From an uncultured Parabacteroides sp. (GTDB lineage: Bacteria > Bacteroidota > Bacteroidia > Bacteroidales > Tannerellaceae), in the NCBI GenBank assembly GCA_944325335.1, contig CALUZR010000002.1, positions 45,544 to 109,543 of the forward strand: a stretch of DNA of 64,000 nucleotides. Reading direction: 5' to 3'. Positions 25,491 through 32,469 of the stretch are shown here, in pieces. The position numbers and the translations under genes were made by a program. The notes under the pieces are model-generated. The model did not search any database, was not told where the DNA came from, and saw nothing but the letters and a program-made list of their open reading frames with translations. Each line of letters begins with the position of its first letter. Position 1 is the first letter of the stretch.

Positions 25491-25736
25491 TGGAACAAAC
25501 AACGCGTAACCCGGCGTTATCTCCGGAAGCCCGGAACAAACAACGGGATACCCGGCGTTATTTCCGGAGACCCGGAACAAACAACGAGATACCCGGCGTT
25601 ATCTCCGAAGGTCCGGAGCAAACAACGGGGAACCCGTCGTTATTTCCGGAGCCCCGGAACAAACAACGGGGAACCGGCGGTTATTTCCGGGGCTTCGGAA
25701 CAAACAACCGGGAACAGGGCGTTATTTCCGGGGCTC
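25491..25736. repeat. Six degenerate 41-bp repeats downstream of the mmd operon
   Basis: The CGGAACAAACAACG unit starts at 25491, 25532, 25573, 25614, 25655 and 25696, exactly 41 bp apart. Each unit holds nested dyads (CCGGAA/TTCCGG and AACG...CGTT). A 132-codon open frame spans the area but 41 is not divisible by 3 and the product is not protein-like. Confidence 0.85.
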
Positions 25737-25799
25737 AGGCCGGCCTCATCCTGTTCCTATTTAAAATAGGTTAAATAAAGAAACTTTCCAAGCGAAAAC

Positions 25800-25830
25800 T
25801 TGGTTGTATAGGCAAAGCTTACTATTTTTG
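25800..25830 (+). promoter_or_regulatory. Promoter of the candidate small RNA
   Basis: TTGG (25800-25803), 19 bp, TATTTTTG (25823-25830): a full -7 box and a one-mismatch -33 box, placing a start near 25837. Confidence 0.6.
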
Positions 25831-25836
25831 TAACGC

Positions 25837-26029
25837 TTTGTCACAGCCTCCATTAAAATGGAAAAAGCAAGTGGACAGAGCGAGACAGAATATATTTCAG
25901 TACGAGGAAGCAGATTCCTCTATATGGTTTAAAAGCCGTAATCAAGAATTAGATTATTGTTTTTCATTGGTTAAAGTTAAGGGTTAGTGTGAAAGGCTGC
26001 TAGATGTGAATCTCGCAGCCTTTATTTTG
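25837..26029 (+). ncRNA. Candidate small RNA or attenuated leader, about 193 nt
   Basis: The stretch lies between a good promoter and a strong terminator hairpin and contains no convincing gene. It has a clear internal hairpin (GAGGAA/TTCCTC near 25903-25920) and TCACA at its start can pair with TGTGA near 25989. Size would suit a 6S-like RNA, but I could not match a known fold. A 49-codon frame (TTG at 25838 to TAG at 25987) is open but would be leaderless with a poor start. Confidence 0.4.
25992..26029 (+). terminator. Terminator of the candidate small RNA
   Basis: AAAGGCTGC pairs with GCAGCCTTT around about 14 nt and is followed by ATTTTG. It overlaps the -33 box of the next promoter. Confidence 0.75.
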
Positions 26030-26056
26030 TGCTTTCCCCAGAATGCGTTAATTTTG
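26026..26056 (+). promoter_or_regulatory. Promoter of the BASS-family transporter gene
   Basis: TTTG (26026-26029), 19 bp, TAATTTTG (26049-26056), a full consensus match 27 bp before the start codon. Confidence 0.8.
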
Positions 26057-26082
26057 CACCCGGTTTTTAAAATAGGTATATC

Positions 26083-27036
26083 ATGCTTCGTTTTATTAAG
26101 AATTGGACCTTGCCGTTGGCGATGTTGGCTGGAGCGATCGGTTATCTCTGTTTTGCCCATTTCTCTTTTTTAGCGCCGACGAAGCCATTCATGAATTCCT
26201 TGGTGGCGGTATTGACCCCTTTACTCATTTTCTTGCAATTATTGTTGACGTTTTGCCGGGTAAATCCGCGGGATTTATTGCCTGTCCGTTGGCATGGATG
26301 GTTGTTGTTGTTCCAAATCGTATCTTGCTTGCTCATGGTGGCTTTGTTGCTTTGGGGAAAGATGTCGGTGACTTACAAGGAGGTGTTCGAAGGCGCGATG
26401 GTTTGCTTGATTTGCCCCACGGCAACGGCGGCGGCCGTCATCACGGGCAAATTGGGAGGAAGCGTTTCGGCGCTGACCACTTATACGTTGCTTTCCAATA
26501 TTTTGGCAGCAATCGCCGTGCCGTTGCTCTTTCCGTTGGTCGAGCCGCATGCGGATTTGTCGTTCCTGACGGCTTTCCTGAAGATATTGAGTAAAGTATT
26601 CCCGTTGTTGCTTTGCCCCTTTATTGCGGCATGGTTGATCCGCCGCTTCCTTCCGAAATTGCATGCCTGCTTGCTGGACATGCACAATGCGGCGTTCTAT
26701 CTTTGGGCCGTGGCGCTGACCATCGTAACGGCCCAGACGTTCAAGTCCCTGTTCCAGAGCGAGGCTTCGGTTTGGGTGGAGGTTTGGATTGGTTTGGCTG
26801 GATTGATCACCTGCGCCGTCCAATTCCTGCTGGGCAAACGGATCGGCACGCATTATCACGACCGCATCAGCGCAGGGCAAGCGCTGGGACAGAAGAATAC
26901 CGTCTTGGCCATCTGGATGGCATATACGTATTTAGACCCGATTTCGTCGGTCGCTCCCGGTTCGTATGTCTTGTGGCAAAACATCATCAATAGCTACCAG
27001 CTCTGGAAAAAACGGCGGAAAGAGGCAGGACAATAA
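26083..27036 (+). CDS. Bile acid:sodium symporter (BASS/SBF)-family transporter
   Basis: A 317-residue membrane protein with about nine or ten hydrophobic segments in the two-repeat BASS layout. The crossover regions are recognisable: CPTATAAAVITGKLGGS (first) and SAGQALGQKNTVLAIW (second). Members carry bile acids, pantoate, pyruvate or other organic anions with Na+; the substrate is unknown here. It has its own promoter and is convergent with the AraC-family gene, 8 bp apart. Confidence 0.85.
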   Translation: MLRFIKNWTLPLAMLAGAIGYLCFAHFSFLAPTKPFMNSLVAVLTPLLIFLQLLLTFCRVNPRDLLPVRWHGWLLLFQIVSCLLMVALLLWGKMSVTYKEVFEGAMVCLICPTATAAAVITGKLGGSVSALTTYTLLSNILAAIAVPLLFPLVEPHADLSFLTAFLKILSKVFPLLLCPFIAAWLIRRFLPKLHACLLDMHNAAFYLWAVALTIVTAQTFKSLFQSEASVWVEVWIGLAGLITCAVQFLLGKRIGTHYHDRISAGQALGQKNTVLAIWMAYTYLDPISSVAPGSYVLWQNIINSYQLWKKRRKEAGQ

Positions 27037-27044
27037 TCCGCGCC

Positions 27045-27944
27045 TCATCGCCCCGCCTCTTTCTGCCGATAACCCGAGGGCGAAATGCCCATGATCTTCG
27101 TAAAGATGCGGGAGAAGTAGGCAGGCTCGTCGAATCCTAAGAGCGTGGCGATTTCATTCAGCTTCAGGTGCGTCAATTCGATATATTGGCATGCGCGTTG
27201 TATTTTCAGGCGATGGAAATAATGAATGGGTGAAACGCCCGTCTCGTGCTGGAAAAGCATCGAGAAATGGGAAGGCGAATACTTAAAGTAGGCCGATAGC
27301 TGGGCCAGCGTCAGGTTATGCTGTACATTTTCCTGCATATAATGAATCACCTTGCTGGAAAATGACGTACGCATCGCACTATGGGTAAACACCGCACGAT
27401 ATTGCTCCAAGCAGACAAACGAAGCCAAAAAAGCATACAGGCAAAGCGAAGCATAACGCATGTATTCCTTTGTATAAGCCATGGAAAAGGCTTGGTAGAT
27501 TTCCTCAAAGAACTGCAGGCGGTCTTGCAAGCGGGAGTGTTCGCCGGGTTGTATGGGTTGGGGATTGGGGAAAGCCGGTAAAAACTGGGAAGCCAAATGC
27601 CCTTTGAAATGCAACCAGTAGATAGTCCAAGGATCCTCTTCGTCGGCCCCGAACGCATAAGGCGTATCCGCCGGAAGCAGGATGTACTCGTTGGCATGTA
27701 CGTCGTACGTATGTCCATGGATACGATACCATCCTTTCCCATCGGTGCAATAGATGAGCATCATATAATCACATCCTTTATCCTTCTGGACGTAATGATA
27801 CTTCACATGCGGGAAATACCCAATCTTGCGGAGGTAAAGATTCCCGATGAGCGGGTCTGTGCTGTATGCCTCGAGCAACTGTTCCGGGAGAAAGACGAAA
27901 CGTTCCCCTTTGAATCCTTCTTTTATTTTTACCATAATTTCCAT
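27045..27944 (-). CDS. AraC-family transcription regulator of the sugar cluster
   Basis: About 300 residues: an N-terminal cupin-type ligand domain (GWYRIHGHTYDVHANEYILLPADTPYAFGAD) and a C-terminal double helix-turn-helix (LTLAQLSAYFKYSPSHFSMLFQHETG; LNEIATLLGFDEPAYFSRIFTKIMGISPSGYR). I place the start at 27944 (MEIMVKIKEG); Met three codons later is equally possible. A longer frame upstream crosses the TATCTTTG box at 27961-27968. The gene is divergent from the six-hairpin glycosidase gene, so it probably activates the 28-36 kb sugar cluster. Confidence 0.87.
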   Translation of the reverse strand: MEIMVKIKEGFKGERFVFLPEQLLEAYSTDPLIGNLYLRKIGYFPHVKYHYVQKDKGCDYMMLIYCTDGKGWYRIHGHTYDVHANEYILLPADTPYAFGADEEDPWTIYWLHFKGHLASQFLPAFPNPQPIQPGEHSRLQDRLQFFEEIYQAFSMAYTKEYMRYASLCLYAFLASFVCLEQYRAVFTHSAMRTSFSSKVIHYMQENVQHNLTLAQLSAYFKYSPSHFSMLFQHETGVSPIHYFHRLKIQRACQYIELTHLKLNEIATLLGFDEPAYFSRIFTKIMGISPSGYRQKEAGR

Positions 27945-28013
27945 GCTTTCAATCTGCGGACAAAGATAATTCAAATCGTAAGATAGTACAAGCAAATCAC
28001 AAAAAGATGTAGC

Positions 28014-28042
28014 TTTAGGTCGATAGAGAAGTCCTACCTTTG
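28014..28042 (+). promoter_or_regulatory. Promoter of the mannoside cluster
   Basis: TTTA (28014-28017), 17 bp, TACCTTTG (28035-28042). The -7 box is perfect and the -33 box weak, as expected of an activator-dependent promoter facing an AraC gene. Confidence 0.6.
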
Positions 28043-28069
28043 CAACCAAGAAACAAAAACAGAAAAGAC

Positions 28070-29374
28070 ATGAAAGGCAGGTATTTCATCGTAGGAGCAC
28101 TCGGCGCATTACTACTTTCTTGCAATACGCCGACGCCCGAACAACAATTGGCAAAACAGATTTTGGAAGACAAGACATTGCAACAAGTCGATAGCTTGGC
28201 ACGCGCAGTGGTCCGGCAAGGATTGAATGCCGGAAGCGGTTATTCGCAGATTTGGGCACGAGACATGAATACGTTTATCGAAGTGGCCTGCGAAGAGAAT
28301 GATACGCAATACTTACGCCAAGCTATTCTCTTATTCTTCGCATTGCAACAACCCAACGACGAGATGATAGACGGCTACGTCTTAAAGCCGGATTTTACAT
28401 GGAACGACAATGTACCGTATTACTCGGATGCAGCACCCGAACATGTAGCGTTTAAGAACACGGTTGAAACAGACCAGGAAAGTTCGCTCATCCAAATCGT
28501 AGGGAAATACATCAAGAAGACAGGCGACCGCTCCATCTTGCAAGAAGAGGTGGCAGGCCGTACCGTGCTCGAACGGATGGACGACATGGTCGATTACCTG
28601 ATGCGCGAACGGTATAGCGAGAAGTACGGACTCCTTTACGGCGCGATGACAGCAGATTGGGGCGACGTCCAGCCGCACGATGATTTCGGTTGCGATATGA
28701 ACGAACTCTCTACGCCCGCCATCGACGTCTACGACAATGCCATGTTCCTGATTGCCTTGGATTACCTGCAAGAGATGACCGATGATGCCACGCTCCTGGC
28801 CAAATGGAAAGGCTTGCACACACAGATCGCGCAAAACGTCCGCCAGCATTTATGGGACAAGGAACGGCAGAAGTTCATCCCGCATATCTACCTGGATAAA
28901 TCGCCCCTGCCGGAAGGTTTCGACGAAAACCAAATCCATTACCACGGCGGCACGGCGATAGCTATCGAAGCGGGCCTCTTATCGAAAGAAGAAATAGAGA
29001 TTGTCAATAAACAGATGGTGGAGAACGTACGCCTTTCGGGCATGCCAAGCATTGGCCTTACACTCTATCCTACTTATCCGGAAGGCTTTTTCCATGGTGC
29101 CATGTCGAAACCTTACGTCTATCAGAACGGTGGCGACTGGACTTGGTTCGGCGGACGCATGATCCAACAACTCATAGCGAATGATATGGTCGAGGAAGCC
29201 TACGCGGAGATGCGTCCGATGATCGACCGCGTCCTCCAGAAGCAAGGATTTTATGAATGGTATGGCATGGGCGGCGTCCCCAGTGGAAGCGGCCACTTCA
29301 AAGGTTCGGCTGGCGTATTGGCCAAAGCGATCGAGATGTTAACGGATTGGGCAAACAAACAAGAGGCAAAATAG
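28070..29374 (+). CDS. Lipoprotein glycosidase of the six-hairpin (alpha/alpha)6 fold, family unassigned
   Basis: A 434-residue exported protein with a lipobox (LGALLLSCN; Cys19). Conserved-looking blocks are SQIWARDMNTFIE, TWNDNVPYYSD, ADWGDVQPHDDFG and GGDWTWFGGRMIQQL, which resemble the catalytic barrel of GH63/GH100/GH125-like and glycogen-debranching enzymes. I cannot place it in one GH family. It heads a cluster with a phosphomannose-isomerase homologue, a kinase and a GH92 enzyme, so an alpha-mannoside or alpha-glucoside substrate is likely. The next gene follows after 2 bp. Confidence 0.7.
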   Translation: MKGRYFIVGALGALLLSCNTPTPEQQLAKQILEDKTLQQVDSLARAVVRQGLNAGSGYSQIWARDMNTFIEVACEENDTQYLRQAILLFFALQQPNDEMIDGYVLKPDFTWNDNVPYYSDAAPEHVAFKNTVETDQESSLIQIVGKYIKKTGDRSILQEEVAGRTVLERMDDMVDYLMRERYSEKYGLLYGAMTADWGDVQPHDDFGCDMNELSTPAIDVYDNAMFLIALDYLQEMTDDATLLAKWKGLHTQIAQNVRQHLWDKERQKFIPHIYLDKSPLPEGFDENQIHYHGGTAIAIEAGLLSKEEIEIVNKQMVENVRLSGMPSIGLTLYPTYPEGFFHGAMSKPYVYQNGGDWTWFGGRMIQQLIANDMVEEAYAEMRPMIDRVLQKQGFYEWYGMGGVPSGSGHFKGSAGVLAKAIEMLTDWANKQEAK

Positions 29375-29376
29375 AC

Positions 29377-31116
29377 ATGAGAACTTCAAATTACGATAAA
29401 TATCCGGCGACGCGGCTGGACGCGGAAGTATGGCAAGGCTGGGAAGCCATCCGTGCGGAATGGCTTCGCCGGAAGAAAGAGGGCCGTTTCATCCTCGTGG
29501 TGGAATGTTATCAAGGCGTGTATCACCACGAAATCGAACCGGAACTGCAAAAGCTCGCCCCGGCTTGCTGGATTCCTACGCAATCCCTATTCAAGTCTCC
29601 GGCGGAAATCGAAGCGATGACTTATCCTTACGTGACGGACGACCGCCTGTTCGGCTTCCGTTCCCATTTCTCGTATGCCGATTTCTTGGATAAAGAACGG
29701 GTAGCTGAGGCTCGGAAACAGATCGAATCGGCCTCCGGCTTGTGCATTATCTACGGTCATGGCGCGGCGGTAGTTTCCCCAGAAGCAGATTTAATAATAT
29801 ATATAGACATGGCGCGGTGGGAAATCCAGCTCCGTTCACGCCGGCACGAGATTAACGGCCTGGGCGTAGAGAATGCTGCCGAAGGAGCCTCTTACCAATA
29901 TAAACGTGGTTATTTCGTGGATTGGATCGTATGCGATAACCTCAAGAAGCAATTGCTCCCGCGGGCAGATTACTGGCTGGATACCCATACGCCGCACCAA
30001 CCGAAGATGATCACGGGCGATACGCTCCGCAAAGGATTGCACCAGACTGCCCATTCACCGTTTCGGGTGGTTCCGTTCTTCGATCCGGCTCCGTGGGGCG
30101 GACAATGGATGAAAGAAGTTTGTGGCTTGGATAAAGAGACGCCCAACTTCGGCTGGTGCTTCGATTGCGTCCCGGAAGAGAACAGCCTTTACTTTAATCT
30201 GCGTGGAACTCGATTCGAAATGCCGGCCAACAACCTGGTGTTCTACGAGACCCGTGCCTTGTTGGGTGCTCCGGTAGAATCCCGCTTCGGACAGGATTTC
30301 CCCATCCGTTTCGACTTTCTCGATACGATGGGCGGCGGGAACCTAAGTCTGCAAGTACATCCTACTACGCAATACATCCGCGATACCTTTGGCATCTATT
30401 ATACACAGGATGAGAGTTATTACCTCTTAGACGCCGAACCAGGTGCTACCGTTTTCTTGGGCCTCAAGACGGGCGTCATTCCCGAAGAGATGATTGGCGC
30501 GTTAAACCAAGCACAAAAGACAGGCGGCCCATTCGACGCGGAACGTTACGTCAACCGCTGGCCAGCCCGGAAGCACGACCATTTCCTCATCCCGAATGGC
30601 ACCGTCCATTGTTCCGGCGCAGGGGCGATGGTGTTGGAGATCAGCGCGACGCCGAGCATCTTCACCTTCAAGCTCTACGATTGGGGACGGTTGGGACTCG
30701 ACGGCGTGCCTCGTCCGATCAACATCGGGCATGGTTCGCACGTCATCCAATGGGAACGTCAGACAGATTGGGTACGGAAACACCTCGTACACCAGGTCGA
30801 ACCCATTGCCGAGGGCGACGGTTGGCGCGAAGAGCGTACAGGCCTCCACGAGAACGAGTTCATCGAGACGCGCCGGCATTGGTTCTCGAAGCCCGTCACG
30901 CACCATACGGAGGGCGGGGTAAACGTCTTGAACCTAATCGAGGGCGACGAGGCCATCATCGAAAGCCCCACGGGTGCGTTTGAGCCTTTCGTCGTGCATT
31001 ATGCCGAGACGTTCATCATCCCGGCGGCCGTCGGCACCTATACCATCCGCCCTTATGGCGCTTCAGAAGGCAAGACATGTGGAACCATTAAAGCATATAT
31101 CCGGTTCAGGCAATGA
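29377..31116 (+). CDS. Class I mannose-6-phosphate isomerase-like protein with a degenerate kinase-like N-terminus
   Basis: A 579-residue protein. Residues 1-200 resemble a uridine-kinase-like P-loop domain but the loop reads VVECYQGVYHHE and lacks the GKS/T lysine, so it should not bind ATP normally. Residues about 215-579 are a cupin-type phosphomannose isomerase: APWGGQWMKEVCGL, GGGNLSLQVHPTTQYI with the metal His, and HDHFLIPNGTVHCSGAG. It interconverts mannose-6-P and fructose-6-P (or a related phosphosugar). The start codon at 29377 is 2 bp after the previous stop; the stop overlaps the ROK gene by 4 bp. Confidence 0.82.
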   Translation: MRTSNYDKYPATRLDAEVWQGWEAIRAEWLRRKKEGRFILVVECYQGVYHHEIEPELQKLAPACWIPTQSLFKSPAEIEAMTYPYVTDDRLFGFRSHFSYADFLDKERVAEARKQIESASGLCIIYGHGAAVVSPEADLIIYIDMARWEIQLRSRRHEINGLGVENAAEGASYQYKRGYFVDWIVCDNLKKQLLPRADYWLDTHTPHQPKMITGDTLRKGLHQTAHSPFRVVPFFDPAPWGGQWMKEVCGLDKETPNFGWCFDCVPEENSLYFNLRGTRFEMPANNLVFYETRALLGAPVESRFGQDFPIRFDFLDTMGGGNLSLQVHPTTQYIRDTFGIYYTQDESYYLLDAEPGATVFLGLKTGVIPEEMIGALNQAQKTGGPFDAERYVNRWPARKHDHFLIPNGTVHCSGAGAMVLEISATPSIFTFKLYDWGRLGLDGVPRPINIGHGSHVIQWERQTDWVRKHLVHQVEPIAEGDGWREERTGLHENEFIETRRHWFSKPVTHHTEGGVNVLNLIEGDEAIIESPTGAFEPFVVHYAETFIIPAAVGTYTIRPYGASEGKTCGTIKAYIRFRQ

Positions 31117-32171
31117 AAGATACGATTATCATGACATTGGACGCCGGGGGCACGAACCTCGTCTTCTCGGCGTTTTGCGAAGGCGAAGAGGTGGTGCAAC
31201 CCTTTACGCTCCCGGCTTCGAAAGATAACCTGGAGGTTTCGCTCCAGTCGATTTACCAAGGGTTCACCGCGGTGTGCGACCAGCTTCCCGCTGCCCCAGC
31301 GGCTATCAGCTTTGCCTTCCCGGGTCCGGCGGACTATGAGGCGGGCATCATCCAGGGTAACCTCCCGAACCTCACGGCGTTTCGAGACGGTGTGCCCCTC
31401 GGTTCCTTGCTTCGCGAGCGGTTTGGCGTTCCGGTCTTTATCAACAATGATGGGAATCTGTTTGCTTACGGAGAGGCTTTGGCCGGCATACTCCCCGAAT
31501 TGAACCGCGCCTTGGAAAAGGCAGGCAACCCGAAACGCTACCGGAACTTGATCGGCATGACATTCGGCACCGGCTTCGGCGGGGGTATCGTCCTCGACGG
31601 GCAATTGCTCCGGGGCGATAACCAAGTGGCTGGCTATCTTTGGTGCCAATATAATAAGCTATATCCTTCGTTGATTGCGGAAGAGAGCGTGAGCATCCGG
31701 GGCGTCCAGTTCGCCTATAAGCATCGTTCGGGAGACGATCGCCCGCTCTCGCCCCAAGACATTTTCCAAATTGCCGAAGGGACAAGCGATGGCGATCAGG
31801 AGGCGGCGCGAGGGGCATTCGCCGAGCTGGGCACCGTGGCAGGCCATGCGTTGCTTTCAGCTCTTTTGCTGATAGATGGCGTGGCCGTTATCGGTGGCGG
31901 ACTTTCCGGTGCGGCGAAATACATCTTGCCCGCCTTGATGAAAGAGCTGAACGCCTCGGCCGAAATGCGCGATGGCACCCGTTTTCCCCGCCTCCAAGTA
32001 GCGGCATTCAACTGGGAGAACGAGGCCGAACGGAAAGCCTTCCTCCGTCCGCAAACCTCTTTCCTGGCATCAGCTAAAACAACCATAGGCGTGACGAAGT
32101 TAGGCACGAACCGAGCCATCTCGCTGGGTGCCTATTGGTTTGCGAAGAAGGCATTAGCTGGGCGCGAATAA
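31113..32171 (+). CDS. ROK-family sugar kinase
   Basis: A 352-residue protein. The phosphate-binding start TLDAGGTNLVF is near residue 8, the catalytic Asp lies in VFINNDGNLFAYGE, and FGTGFGGGIVLDGQLLRG follows. The typical ROK zinc motif CxCGxxGC is missing. It overlaps the isomerase gene by 4 bp (ATGA). Together they suggest phosphorylation of a hexose, most simply mannose, before isomerisation to fructose-6-P. The sugar is inferred from context. Confidence 0.82.
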   Translation: MKDTIIMTLDAGGTNLVFSAFCEGEEVVQPFTLPASKDNLEVSLQSIYQGFTAVCDQLPAAPAAISFAFPGPADYEAGIIQGNLPNLTAFRDGVPLGSLLRERFGVPVFINNDGNLFAYGEALAGILPELNRALEKAGNPKRYRNLIGMTFGTGFGGGIVLDGQLLRGDNQVAGYLWCQYNKLYPSLIAEESVSIRGVQFAYKHRSGDDRPLSPQDIFQIAEGTSDGDQEAARGAFAELGTVAGHALLSALLLIDGVAVIGGGLSGAAKYILPALMKELNASAEMRDGTRFPRLQVAAFNWENEAERKAFLRPQTSFLASAKTTIGVTKLGTNRAISLGAYWFAKKALAGRE

Positions 32172-32250
32172 CCCGGAAGAAAAACCGGATATGCCCCAGA
32201 CAAAAACAATACACAGGCATGGAAAAGTTCAAAACATCCAAGATATTCTC

Positions 32251-32334
32251 TATCTTTAGGCTAAAGATACATATCTTTAGGTTGCAGATACGTATCTTTA
32301 GGCTGCAGATATATATCTTTAGCCTAAAGATAGA
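32251..32334. repeat. Four 21-bp repeats forming one large palindrome
   Basis: TATCTTTAGG-type units start at 32251, 32272, 32293 and 32314, exactly 21 bp apart. Unit 1 and unit 4 are inverted copies (CTATCTTTAGGCTAAAGAT and ATCTTTAGCCTAAAGATAG), so the whole array can fold as one hairpin. It lies between the ROK gene and the GH92 promoter. Confidence 0.8.
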
Positions 32335-32409
32335 GAATAAGTCGTACCTTTTAAACTTTTGGAAGGGACTTTTTCCAAAAGAGACAAGGGCTTTTCCACT
32401 TTTCCCGGC

Positions 32410-32440
32410 TTGGAAAAACGAGTTAAGTACATTAATTTTG
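32410..32440 (+). promoter_or_regulatory. Promoter of the GH92 gene
   Basis: TTGG (32410-32413), 19 bp, TAATTTTG (32433-32440), 29 bp before the start codon. Confidence 0.7.
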
Positions 32441-32469
32441 CATAGAAAGCTTCATTATTCTATTACATC

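Noticed and set aside
25371..25769. 132-codon open frame
   Set aside because: It runs through the terminator and the 41-bp repeats; the product has no family features and the repeat length is not a multiple of three.
25837..26029. SRP RNA, tmRNA or RNase P RNA
   Set aside because: The AGGAAGCAG string recalls the SRP domain IV, but the surrounding conserved GGUCAGG and tetraloop are missing; no tmRNA tag or RNase P core is seen.
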